Made by a program: the position numbers and the translations under genes. DNA of 53,043 nucleotides, from positions 1 to 53,043 of the forward strand of contig CAZBSH010000008.1 in the NCBI GenBank assembly GCA_964494645.1, written 5' to 3'. Positions within the stretch are counted from its first letter, which is position 1, and the number at the start of each line of letters is the position of its first letter. This DNA comes from Christensenella sp964494645. GTDB taxonomy: Bacteria > Bacillota > Clostridia > Christensenellales > Christensenellaceae. Positions 8,786 to 16,422 of this stretch are shown here, one piece after another. Below the pieces are notes generated by a model. The model saw only the letters and a program-made list of their open reading frames with translations. It had not been told where the DNA came from and searched no databases.

Positions 8786-10426
8786 ATGATGAGAGCACTT
8801 TTTTCGGGCGTTACGGGGCTTCGTACCCACCAAACCCGAATGGACGTAATCGGTAACAATATTTCTAACGTAAACACGCTGGGCTTTAAGAAAAGCGCCG
8901 CGAACTTTTCGGATCTTTATAGTGAAACGGTATCTCCGGCATCTGCACCGTCAGGCAATCAGGGCGGTATCAATGCCAGACAGATCGGTTTGGGTGTAAC
9001 ATGCAATTCAATCGTGATCAAACATACGCCGGGCACAGCACAGTATACGGGCAATACGCTTGACCTTGCAATCAGCGGGGATGGATTCTTCACGGTACGC
9101 ACCGCCGAGGGCGAACGCTACACGCGCGCTGGAAATCTTTCGGTTTCCTCAAACGGCAGCCTTGTAAATCCGAACGGTTATTTTGTACAATGTTTCAACG
9201 CGCTTTATAAGCCGGGTGACGCAGGCGCTGTTTCGGGTTCGTCCGGCGTAACAAATGCGACTGCGACAGGTTTCAATTCTTATACATTTGCTCCGAACAA
9301 TGCTGCGATTACGACAGCTGCTTCGGGTACATACACCTTTGATATCAACAAAAACAACAAAGTAAATATGTATAAGAACGGCATCCTGATACAGGAAGAC
9401 ATCGATATCACAACAGCCGATGGCGCGACGGTCATCAATGCGGCAAACGGCTTCCAGCCGAATAAGAACTATAAGGTATCGACGAACCTCGGAGATGTTA
9501 CATTTACAACGAGTTCGCATACGCTTACCGGTCTGAAGGGACTCACGAATGCGAGCGGAACCGGCTTTGAAAACGTGACATTCACGGCAGACAACACAAA
9601 CATCCCAACGGCAGACAAGGGCGGTTATTCCTTTAAGGTCAATGCAACGGATCCTTCCAAGATTGATCTGTTAAAGGATGGAACGCCCATTGAAACGATT
9701 GATATCAAGGATTCCGCAAATGCGAACATCACGACCTTTACGGCCGGTGAAACGTATACGGTTAAAACCGCAACGCTGGGCTCGTTGACGTTTAAAGCGA
9801 CGAATGATGTCGATACGACAACGCTGGCGGACGGAGCGGCTCAATTGAGCGCGATCCTCAGCAACGGATCGTTTTCTGTAACCGGTCCTGCTACCGAAGG
9901 GGTTGCGGGCTTTGGTACAGCGATCAGCAACCTCATTACGTTGATGCAAAATGCCACGATTTCTATTTCGAACAATGACGCGTTTATTGCGGGCAATATG
10001 ATTGGCGATATGATCATTGATCAAGATGCGTACGAAAATATCACGATCAATGAAGAGGGCGCTGTCATTGCGCAACTCAAGCGCGCGGGCATTCCTCCGG
10101 GAATCCCGGGAGCGATGGAAATGGCAAAGGGCGACAAAGTGGTACTTGGGTATGTTGCGCTTGCTAACTTTACCAATACGGAAGGTCTTGAAAAGGTAGC
10201 GTCGAATATGTATGCGGCGACTGCCAACTCCGGACGTGTAACGCATAACCTCGCCGGCGGCGGTGGTACGGGTAAAATTACGCCTTCATCGCTGGAAATG
10301 TCAAACGTTGATCTATCTGAGGAAATGGTCAATATGATTACGACGCAAAGAGGTTTTCAGGCAAACTCGAGAATCATTACAACAACAGATTCAATGCTTG
10401 AGGAATTGATCAATCTGAAACGCTAA
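8786..10426 (+). CDS. flgE: Flagellar hook protein FlgE with internal repeat expansion
   Basis: This 546-residue protein is the hook subunit. The N-terminus (SGVTGLRTHQTRMDVIGNNISNVNT) and the C-terminus (LSEEMVNMITTQRGFQANSRIITTTDSMLEELI) form the conserved coiled-coil D0/D1 parts common to rod and hook proteins. FLDLAISGDGFFTV-type sequence follows the first helix. The exposed middle is enlarged by two similar blocks of about 96 residues (about 160-256 and 257-345), so the protein is longer than the roughly 400-residue enteric FlgE. ATGs at 8786 and 8789 both follow TAGGAGG; either could be the start. Confidence 0.95.
   Translation: MMRALFSGVTGLRTHQTRMDVIGNNISNVNTLGFKKSAANFSDLYSETVSPASAPSGNQGGINARQIGLGVTCNSIVIKHTPGTAQYTGNTLDLAISGDGFFTVRTAEGERYTRAGNLSVSSNGSLVNPNGYFVQCFNALYKPGDAGAVSGSSGVTNATATGFNSYTFAPNNAAITTAASGTYTFDINKNNKVNMYKNGILIQEDIDITTADGATVINAANGFQPNKNYKVSTNLGDVTFTTSSHTLTGLKGLTNASGTGFENVTFTADNTNIPTADKGGYSFKVNATDPSKIDLLKDGTPIETIDIKDSANANITTFTAGETYTVKTATLGSLTFKATNDVDTTTLADGAAQLSAILSNGSFSVTGPATEGVAGFGTAISNLITLMQNATISISNNDAFIAGNMIGDMIIDQDAYENITINEEGAVIAQLKRAGIPPGIPGAMEMAKGDKVVLGYVALANFTNTEGLEKVASNMYAATANSGRVTHNLAGGGGTGKITPSSLEMSNVDLSEEMVNMITTQRGFQANSRIITTTDSMLEELINLKR
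9263..9820 (+). repeat. Two tandem ~96-residue repeats inside FlgE
   Basis: Block 1 runs from the ATGFNSYTF region (F163) to LGDVTFTT (L235), and block 2 from GTGFENVTF (F261) to LGSLTFKAT (L331). Matching landmarks lie 96-98 residues apart: GF-x-x-x-TF, then Y-x-F-x-(I/V)-N, Y/L-K-(N/D)-G, an IDI stretch, an F-x-x-x-x-x-Y-x-V stretch, and LG-x-(V/L)-TF. The copies are diverged, so this is an old duplication. It probably forms two stacked surface domains of the hook. Confidence 0.8.
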
Positions 10427-10444
10427 AGATAAAGGGGAACGGGA

Positions 10445-10684
10445 ATGATTGAGGTATCCAAGATCAGCGGCGAAACGTGTATTATCAACGCGGAAGCAAT
10501 CGACCTGATTGAGGTTATCCCGGATACTATGTTGGTTCTGGCATCAGGAAAAAAAATCCTGGTGCTGGACCATCCATCCGAGATTATCGAAAAAATCGTC
10601 GCATATAAGCAAAAGATCTATTTGGGTCTTCCACAGGTTCTGAAAAAGAGCATCGAAGACAAAGTGCAGCAAGTGGAGGAATAA
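10445..10684 (+). CDS. flbD: Flagellar protein FlbD
   Basis: This 79-residue protein matches the small FlbD family found between flgE and motA in Firmicutes and spirochaetes: IEVSKISGETCIINAEAIDLIEVIPDTML, then a GKKILV strand and a helical tail. Its biochemical role is not settled. It is unrelated to the Caulobacter regulator of the same name. The ATG 10445 follows AAAGGGGAACGGGA. Tight spacing to flgE and motA puts it in the operon. Confidence 0.88.
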   Translation: MIEVSKISGETCIINAEAIDLIEVIPDTMLVLASGKKILVLDHPSEIIEKIVAYKQKIYLGLPQVLKKSIEDKVQQVEE

Positions 10685-10706
10685 TTTTGGCAAGAGGTGA
10701 AAGAAT

Positions 10707-11525
10707 TTGAACAAAGCAGCCATTTCGGGTATTATATTCGGCGTCATAATCGTATGCCTTGGTATTGTTACCGGCGAAGGCGGAGATATTATGAATTTCG
10801 TAGATCCTGGTTCGCTTATGATTGTATTGGGTGGTACGATTGGCGCGGTGCTGGCTTCTTATCCGATGGAAGACATCAAAAAGATACCTGCGCTCCTAAA
10901 ACTAGCTTTTAAAAGCGGTAATATGAACTATATGAAGCAGGTAAACGAAATTGTAAAGATGGCGGATATTGCAAGAAAAAAGGGTATTCTTGCGCTGGAG
11001 GAAAAGCTTGATTCCATTGAAGATTCGTTTATCAAAAACGGCGTTATGCTCATCATGGATGGTACAGATCCGGAGCTTGTTAAGAGTATGCTCGAGACAC
11101 AGTCTTATTTTACAGATGAGAGGCATGCAAAGTATATTACGATATTTGAGACGGCATCGGCATGTTCTCCGGCGTTTGGCATGATCGGTACGTTGATTGG
11201 TCTTATCAACATGTTAAAAAATCTTTCCGGTGATATGAGCACGATTGGACCGGCAATGTCTCTTGCGCTTATCACGACGTTTTACGGCGTTATGTTTGCA
11301 AACCTTATCTTTAACCCGATTGCATCGCAATTGCGCTTGCGCAACGCAGAAGAGCAGCTTTGTAAGGATATCATCATAGAAGGCATTTTGTCGATACAAG
11401 ATGGTGAAAATCCGCGTGTGATTGAAGACAAGTTAAAATCCTTTATCGCGGATATGGATCTGAAAAAGATGGATACACAGGAGGCAGACGAAGAAGAGCC
11501 GGAAGGAGCGCCGGTTAATGAGTGA
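10707..11525 (+). CDS. motA: Flagellar stator subunit MotA
   Basis: This 272-residue membrane protein is the stator subunit that, with MotB, couples ion flow to rotation. Four hydrophobic helices are visible: near residues 5-22, 33-50, and the pair around 150-170 (AFGMIGTLIGLINML) and 182-205 (GPAMSLALITTFYGVMFANL). The large cytoplasmic loop carries the charged residues that touch FliG. The start is TTG 10707, with AGAGGTGA upstream. It overlaps motB by eight bases. Ion specificity cannot be told from what I can see. Confidence 0.95.
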   Translation: MNKAAISGIIFGVIIVCLGIVTGEGGDIMNFVDPGSLMIVLGGTIGAVLASYPMEDIKKIPALLKLAFKSGNMNYMKQVNEIVKMADIARKKGILALEEKLDSIEDSFIKNGVMLIMDGTDPELVKSMLETQSYFTDERHAKYITIFETASACSPAFGMIGTLIGLINMLKNLSGDMSTIGPAMSLALITTFYGVMFANLIFNPIASQLRLRNAEEQLCKDIIIEGILSIQDGENPRVIEDKLKSFIADMDLKKMDTQEADEEEPEGAPVNE

Positions 11526-12306
11526 CAAAAGGCAGAAAAAGAAGCGCGAGAGTAAAGGCGCTTATTGGATGGATACCTATGGCGATATGGTCACTCTGCT
11601 TCTTACATTTTTCATTATGCTGTTTGCGTCATCACAGATGAATGAAGCAAAATGGATGCAGATTGTTGCGTCATTTCGGGGGGAGCCGGTTGGCGCGATC
11701 GTGGATCCGATCGATCCGCTGAATCCTACGCAGGGGTTTACTTCATCAGATTATATCCCAAAGCCGCAACCGCGCGATAAGGCGAACGACGTAACAAACG
11801 CACAAGCACAGAAGTCACAAGAAGATTTTGACAAGTTATATGAACAACTGAAACAATATTCGGATGACAAAGATCTTGGTGCAGCGTTGATTATCGAAAA
11901 GACAGGAGAAACAATCTTTGTGACCATACAGGATGTTGTCTTGTTTGATTCAGGGCGGGCGAGTATTCGCGAAGATGCGAAACAGATACTGATTGATCTT
12001 GGAAATATGTTTGCAGCTGCGTGGGAAAGCGTAAAAATTCTTGAGATAGAGGGGCATACGGACAGTGACCCGATTAAAAATGCCCAGTTTATCAATAATC
12101 GTGATCTTTCCAGCAAGCGTGCGCTTTCGGTGTTGCTCTTTATGCAGGAAAACACACCGATACCGCTTGATGTAGAAGCGGGAGCCGACCGGATCAAGGC
12201 TACCGGTTTTGGAGAAACACAGCCGATTGCTTCAAACGATACGGCGGAAGGCAAACAAAAAAACCGAAGAGTGGAATTCAAGCTTCAAAGTTATTACGAA
12301 GGGTAA
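11518..12306 (+). CDS. motB: Flagellar stator subunit MotB
   Basis: This 262-residue protein has a basic start, one membrane helix holding the essential ion-binding Asp (YGDMVTLLLTFFIMLF, Asp23), a plug/linker region, and a C-terminal OmpA-like peptidoglycan-binding domain (about residues 120-258; ILEIEGHTDSDPI, NRDLSSKRALSV, NRRVEFK). It anchors the stator to the wall. The start overlaps the motA end, so translation is probably coupled at one-to-one. Confidence 0.95.
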   Translation: MSDKRQKKKRESKGAYWMDTYGDMVTLLLTFFIMLFASSQMNEAKWMQIVASFRGEPVGAIVDPIDPLNPTQGFTSSDYIPKPQPRDKANDVTNAQAQKSQEDFDKLYEQLKQYSDDKDLGAALIIEKTGETIFVTIQDVVLFDSGRASIREDAKQILIDLGNMFAAAWESVKILEIEGHTDSDPIKNAQFINNRDLSSKRALSVLLFMQENTPIPLDVEAGADRIKATGFGETQPIASNDTAEGKQKNRRVEFKLQSYYEG

Positions 12307-12318
12307 GGAACAATCAAC

Positions 12319-12741
12319 ATGAAGAAAAAACTACCAATCATTATTATCGTCATTGCTGTTATCGTAGCTTTCAGCGTTTACTTTTTTGTGATCAAGCCGG
12401 GGAATGATACGGAAAAAACGCAGCAGACGCAGTTAGAAGAAATGTATTATTATATTCCGGGAGATTATTTTGTGACGAATGTCAAGGACAGCCCGTCTCT
12501 TTGCAAAACGAGTGTTTCCCTTGCCCTCACCGGAGGAGATAAAACGCCTTTTCTGGAAACGAGCAATGCGATTGTAAGAAACGCAATCGTGAAGGTGCTT
12601 ATCAATCACACGGAAGAGGAGCTGCGGGATCCCGGTTCGATTGCTATGTTGGAGGGAGAAATGAAATCAGCCATCACAAGCGCTTTGCAGCTTGAGAATG
12701 AACTCCAAAATGTATACATCAGTGATTTTGTGATTCAGTAA
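12319..12741 (+). CDS. fliL: Flagellar basal body-associated protein FliL
   Basis: This 140-residue single-pass membrane protein has a short Lys-rich N-terminus and a hydrophobic helix (about residues 4-24). Its extracytoplasmic domain has the stomatin-like FliL pattern (YYYIPGDYFVTNVKD, then LEGEMKSAITSALQL near the end). FliL surrounds and stabilises stator units. It stands between motB and fliM as in most Firmicutes. Confidence 0.88.
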   Translation: MKKKLPIIIIVIAVIVAFSVYFFVIKPGNDTEKTQQTQLEEMYYYIPGDYFVTNVKDSPSLCKTSVSLALTGGDKTPFLETSNAIVRNAIVKVLINHTEEELRDPGSIAMLEGEMKSAITSALQLENELQNVYISDFVIQ

Positions 12742-12763
12742 AGCTACTTCAGGAGGAAATCTT

Positions 12764-13774
12764 TTGTCTGATATTTTATCGCAAAATGAAATCGACGAGT
12801 TATTGAACGCGCTTAGCGCGGGCGAAGATATCTCGATGAGTAAAGATGATCAGGACGCCGGTATGGGTAATGGTCTCCGTATTTATGATTTCAGAACTGC
12901 CAATAAATTTTATAAAGAACAGATGCGTACGTTGAACGTTGTATTTGACAGTTTCTCGTATTTGTTAACCAATAAACTGACAGGATTATTGCACACGGTT
13001 TGTTCGGTAGATGTGATATCAGTGGAGGAACAAAGCTTTGGGGAATTCAACAATTCGCTTCCTTCCCCTGTTGTTCTTGGTGTGATCGATATGGAACCGT
13101 TCCAAGGATCTCTTTTGATGGAGATGTCATCGACATTAGTATATGCTCTTATTAGTAGGTTATTCGGAGGCGCGGCGGATTATTCGCAGAATGAAAAGTC
13201 GTTTACGGAAATCGAAATGTCCATTATCAACAATATTATGCATCAGATGATGGGCGTTCTAAAGGAAGCATGGGGAAAGATCGTGGATGTGTCTCCGACA
13301 ATCAAAGCAATCGAAAGCAGTTCTCAGTTTACGCAGATTGTCGCGATGAACGAACCTGCGGCCATCATTACGATGAACGCGAAGCTCGACGGAATAGAGG
13401 GCATTATTGCGGTTTGTATCCCGCATTATGCAATACAGCCTGTTGCAAAACAGATGAGTACAGCCAATTGGACTCTGGCGCAAGCAGCAAATCCGAAAAA
13501 ATCAAAAGGTGGCGCACAGGAAAAAACGATCGAAGAACAGTTAAAAAACACATATGTCACCTTGGAGGCAACATTCAACGATACGGAAGCGCAGCTTGGT
13601 GAAATATTGCGTATGCAGGTGGGTGATTGTATTGTTCTAAATCATCCGATCAGGGAGTGCATCAACCTGAAAGTCGAGTCGATTCCAAAATTCAAAGGAA
13701 TTGTCGGAACGGACAACCATAAATATGCGGTGCAAATAGCGAAGATAATCAAGGAGAAGGAAAACATTGAGTAA
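12764..13774 (+). CDS. fliM: Flagellar motor switch protein FliM
   Basis: This 336-residue C-ring protein starts with the CheY-phosphate-binding peptide (LSQNEIDELLNAL). A CheC-like middle domain follows (about 45-230, with GGAADYSQNEKSFTEIEMSI near the FliG contact) and then a C-terminal SpoA domain (EATFNDTEAQLGEILRMQVGDCIVL). It binds FliG and FliY and reverses rotation on signal. The start is TTG 12764 behind AGGAGGAAATC. It overlaps fliY by eight bases. Confidence 0.97.
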   Translation: MSDILSQNEIDELLNALSAGEDISMSKDDQDAGMGNGLRIYDFRTANKFYKEQMRTLNVVFDSFSYLLTNKLTGLLHTVCSVDVISVEEQSFGEFNNSLPSPVVLGVIDMEPFQGSLLMEMSSTLVYALISRLFGGAADYSQNEKSFTEIEMSIINNIMHQMMGVLKEAWGKIVDVSPTIKAIESSSQFTQIVAMNEPAAIITMNAKLDGIEGIIAVCIPHYAIQPVAKQMSTANWTLAQAANPKKSKGGAQEKTIEEQLKNTYVTLEATFNDTEAQLGEILRMQVGDCIVLNHPIRECINLKVESIPKFKGIVGTDNHKYAVQIAKIIKEKENIE

Positions 13775-14963
13775 CGAAGTTTTATCCCAAAATGAAATTG
13801 AAAAGATGCTGACGGATGTGGGACAAATCGAAGATACGGGCGACGGTGTTTCCATGTCGCTTGATACGTATTTGACAGGGGACGAGCAGGACCTTTTGGG
13901 AGAGATCGGCAATATATGTATGGGAACCTCTGCTACGACCATGAGTACACTCCTTGGCAGGAAGGTTACCATTACTACGCCTACTCTTACGTTGCATACG
14001 ATACAATCTTTGGCGGAGGAATATCCGGCGCCGCTTGTTGTTTCAGAAATCAAGTATGTAGCAGGGCTGGAGGGAGACAATCTTCTGATTTTGCAAGAGT
14101 ACGATGTTGCGCGCATTACAAATCTTATGCTCGGAGACGAGGGTGAAGTTGACAAGGATAATATTGAACTGAATGAAATACATATGAGCGCGATCGGTGA
14201 GGTCATGAACCAAATGGTTGGCTCGTCGGCGACCGCGCTTGCGGATATATTACATCGAAGGGTTGATATTTCTACGCCGCGTACGCAGCACATTAAGATA
14301 GAAAAAGACAATCTTGCAGAGGGATTTTCAAACAAGGAAGAGCCGATTGTTAAAATCAGTTTTAATATGGATATTGAGGGATTACTGACAAGCGACATTA
14401 TGCAAGTGCTTACGGTATCTTTTGCGAAATCCCTTGCAGGAACCATATGGGAAAACATGCAGGTGGACACCGGGATGGTAGAAGCCGCACCTGAGCAACA
14501 GAACACGATGGAAACCTCCGCGCCGGCAGCGTTGCCGGAACAAGCAGCTGTGTCGCAAGCTGCTCCTGTGATGCGACAAGAAAACGTCGCGCATACACAG
14601 CAGCAGGTCATCCATGAACAGCAGAATGTGTGTGTACAAGAGCCGCAGTTCCCAAGTTTTAATAATGTGAGTGGCAATAAACCCATACCGGCGCTTGAAA
14701 ATATTGCGATGATTCTTGATGTTCCGATGAATGTTACGGTAGAACTCGGAAAGGCGAAAAAGAAAATCAAGGATATTTTAGATCTCTCTACAGGATCGGT
14801 TGTCGTACTGGATCGTCCGGCGGGTGAGACAGTGGATATTCTTGTCAACGGAAAATGCATTGGCAAGGGTGAAGTCGTAGTGATCGACGACAATTACGGC
14901 ATTCGCGTCACAGAAATCAGCATGCCCGATGACGCAAGTCAGTTGCTTGTGGGACGAGGGTGA
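13767..14963 (+). CDS. fliY: Flagellar motor switch protein and CheY-phosphate phosphatase FliY
   Basis: This 398-residue protein combines an N-terminal CheY-P-binding peptide (LSQNEIEKML), a CheC-like domain with both phosphatase motifs (GEIGNICMGTSATTMS and IGEVMNQMVGSSATA, each with the Glu/Asn pair), a Gln/Ala-rich linker (about 235-300) and a C-terminal FliN/SpoA domain (ILDVPMNVTVELGKAKKKIKD). It is the FliN equivalent of the C-ring and removes phosphate from CheY. No separate fliN is present. The start is TTG 13767 with GGAGAAGG upstream, inside the fliM end. The intact phosphatase motifs suggest that it is active. Confidence 0.95.
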   Translation: MSNEVLSQNEIEKMLTDVGQIEDTGDGVSMSLDTYLTGDEQDLLGEIGNICMGTSATTMSTLLGRKVTITTPTLTLHTIQSLAEEYPAPLVVSEIKYVAGLEGDNLLILQEYDVARITNLMLGDEGEVDKDNIELNEIHMSAIGEVMNQMVGSSATALADILHRRVDISTPRTQHIKIEKDNLAEGFSNKEEPIVKISFNMDIEGLLTSDIMQVLTVSFAKSLAGTIWENMQVDTGMVEAAPEQQNTMETSAPAALPEQAAVSQAAPVMRQENVAHTQQQVIHEQQNVCVQEPQFPSFNNVSGNKPIPALENIAMILDVPMNVTVELGKAKKKIKDILDLSTGSVVVLDRPAGETVDILVNGKCIGKGEVVVIDDNYGIRVTEISMPDDASQLLVGRG

Positions 14964-14973
14964 GGGCTAGTAT

Positions 14974-16029
14974 ATGAACACAACTGGAAATGGTCAGCCG
15001 ATCAAGCTGCTGATCGTAGACGATTCCGCATTCTATCGTCAGGCGATCGCCAATGCATTTGCCAATCATCCGAGAATCAAGGTGGTTGGAAAGGCGTGTG
15101 ATGCGTTTGAAGCACGTGATAAAATATTGGAGTTAAATCCGGATGTCATGACGCTGGATGTGGAAATGCCGCGGATGAGTGGTATTGAGTTTTTACGCAT
15201 ATTGATGCCACAGCGCCCAATGCGAGTTGTTGTAGCGAGCTCTCTTAACGGCATTGTGTTTGAGGCGATGCATGCCGGGGCGGTAGACTTTGTGGAAAAA
15301 CCTTCTACTGCGGGAGCACAGCAAATGAATGCATTCTCGCGCGAAATTGTGGAGAAGGTAGGTATTGCTGCGAACGCAACGCTGCAACGGCAGCCGGGTA
15401 CGCGTATCAGTCAACAACCGGCAGCGACTGAAGATGAACATTTTGGAAAGGGGCTTATTGCTCTCGGTGCGTCGACGGGCGGAACGGAAGCGACAAGCGT
15501 GATCTTAAAAAAATTACCGCGCAATATTCCGGGAATGGTGATAACGCAGCATATGCCGCCGGTGTTTACAAAGCTATACGCACAAAGATTAGACAAGGAA
15601 TGCTTAGTCACGGTGAGTGAAGCGTGTGACATGGATATTGTGCGACAGGGTCATGTGTATATTGCGCCGGGAGACCAGCACCTGACGGTGGAGAAAAAAG
15701 GAAACGATGTGATGATCCGACTGAAGCAAGGTGAGAAGGTGAATGGACATTGTCCATCTGTCGACGTGATGTTTCAGTCGGTTGCGAAGATTGCCGATGC
15801 GAACACGATCGGGATCATCCTGACCGGAATGGGCGCGGACGGCGCACAGGGATTGCTTGAAATGAAAGAAAAAGGCGCATATACGATCGGGCAAAACGAA
15901 GCAACCTGCGTTGTTTATGGAATGCCGATGGTTGCGCAAAAGTTAGGCGCGGTAACATTGCAAGCGCCGATAGAAAGAATTGCTGATGTGTTGGTAAGTC
16001 AGTTAAGAAAACGGAAAAATCTGCCTTAA
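14974..16029 (+). CDS. cheB: Chemotaxis response regulator / protein-glutamate methylesterase CheB
   Basis: This 351-residue protein has an N-terminal receiver domain, with phosphoacceptor Asp62 in VMTLDVEMPRMSG, and a C-terminal methylesterase domain with all three catalytic residues: Ser167 (GASTGG), His193 (QHMPP) and Asp289 (GMGADG). It demethylates and deamidates chemoreceptors, opposing CheR (22829). CheA, which phosphorylates it, is not in the window. The stop overlaps the stop of the minus-strand gene that follows: both end in the palindrome TTAA at 16026-16029. Confidence 0.97.
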   Translation: MNTTGNGQPIKLLIVDDSAFYRQAIANAFANHPRIKVVGKACDAFEARDKILELNPDVMTLDVEMPRMSGIEFLRILMPQRPMRVVVASSLNGIVFEAMHAGAVDFVEKPSTAGAQQMNAFSREIVEKVGIAANATLQRQPGTRISQQPAATEDEHFGKGLIALGASTGGTEATSVILKKLPRNIPGMVITQHMPPVFTKLYAQRLDKECLVTVSEACDMDIVRQGHVYIAPGDQHLTVEKKGNDVMIRLKQGEKVNGHCPSVDVMFQSVAKIADANTIGIILTGMGADGAQGLLEMKEKGAYTIGQNEATCVVYGMPMVAQKLGAVTLQAPIERIADVLVSQLRKRKNLP

Positions 16030-16313
16030 AAGCGCAGCTTACTGTAATCGCCGTCCTTTTGGCTGATGAATATGAGGATCTGTGCGACAGCTTCATAAAG
16101 CCTCGGCGGGATGGCATCGCCGATGGAAAGGCGGCTTAATACATCCGCGAGCGGATCGTTTTCCACGATGGGGATATCGTGCGCTTGGGCAGTTTCGATA
16201 ATTTTATCGGCAACAGCACCTAGTCCGAGCGCGGATATGATGGGTGCGTCGTCCCGCAAGGGATCATATTTCAGAGCGGCGGCGCGTTTGGTATTGTCAG
16301 ATTGTTTTGGCAT
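16026..16313 (-). CDS. Stand-alone FlhB C-terminal-domain protein (FlhX/YlqH type)
   Basis: This 95-residue protein aligns with the cytoplasmic fragment of FlhB that follows the NPT(H/Q) self-cleavage site. AAALKYD matches IALKYD, IVENDPLAD matches LVENKPLAR, and GDAIPPRLYEAVAQIL matches GDQIPVEMYQMVAEIL in the full-length FlhB of this locus (30810). It lacks the membrane domain and the cleavage motif. I chose the start at 16313 because CGGAG lies ten bases upstream; the earlier ATG at 16349 would fall inside a good -10 box. It is the only minus-strand gene here and diverges from a FliK-like gene. In Bacillus, YlqH lies next to the FliK-like YlqG, which supports a partnership. Confidence 0.85.
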   Translation of the reverse strand: MPKQSDNTKRAAALKYDPLRDDAPIISALGLGAVADKIIETAQAHDIPIVENDPLADVLSRLSIGDAIPPRLYEAVAQILIFISQKDGDYSKLRF

Positions 16314-16347
16314 AATATGTACTCCGTATGATTCAATGATTGAGTTC

Positions 16348-16377
16348 ATTATATACTACGGCGGGGATAGACCACAA
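16348..16377 (-). promoter_or_regulatory. Sigma-A-type promoter for the FlhB C-domain gene
   Basis: On the minus strand the sequence reads TTGTGG (16377-16372), an 18-base spacer, then a perfect TATAAT (16353-16348). Transcription would begin near 16341, about 28 bases before the chosen start. The good -10, fair -35 and sensible leader length support it. It drives a gene opposite to the operon. Confidence 0.6.
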
Positions 16378-16422
16378 GATAAAATAAACATAGTTTGTGA
16401 AACAAACAGAAAGGGAGAAGGT

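Noticed and set aside
13637..14893. A 418-codon open frame on the minus strand, antisense to fliY
   Set aside because: It lies wholly opposite fliY and the fliM end, has no recognisable domain and is Ser/Thr-rich as expected of a reverse frame. It is a shadow of the real genes.
16111..16422. N-terminal extension of the FliK-like gene by 104 residues
   Set aside because: The frame is open but runs antisense through the FlhB C-domain gene and has no ribosome site. ATG 16423 has AAGGGAGAAGG directly upstream.
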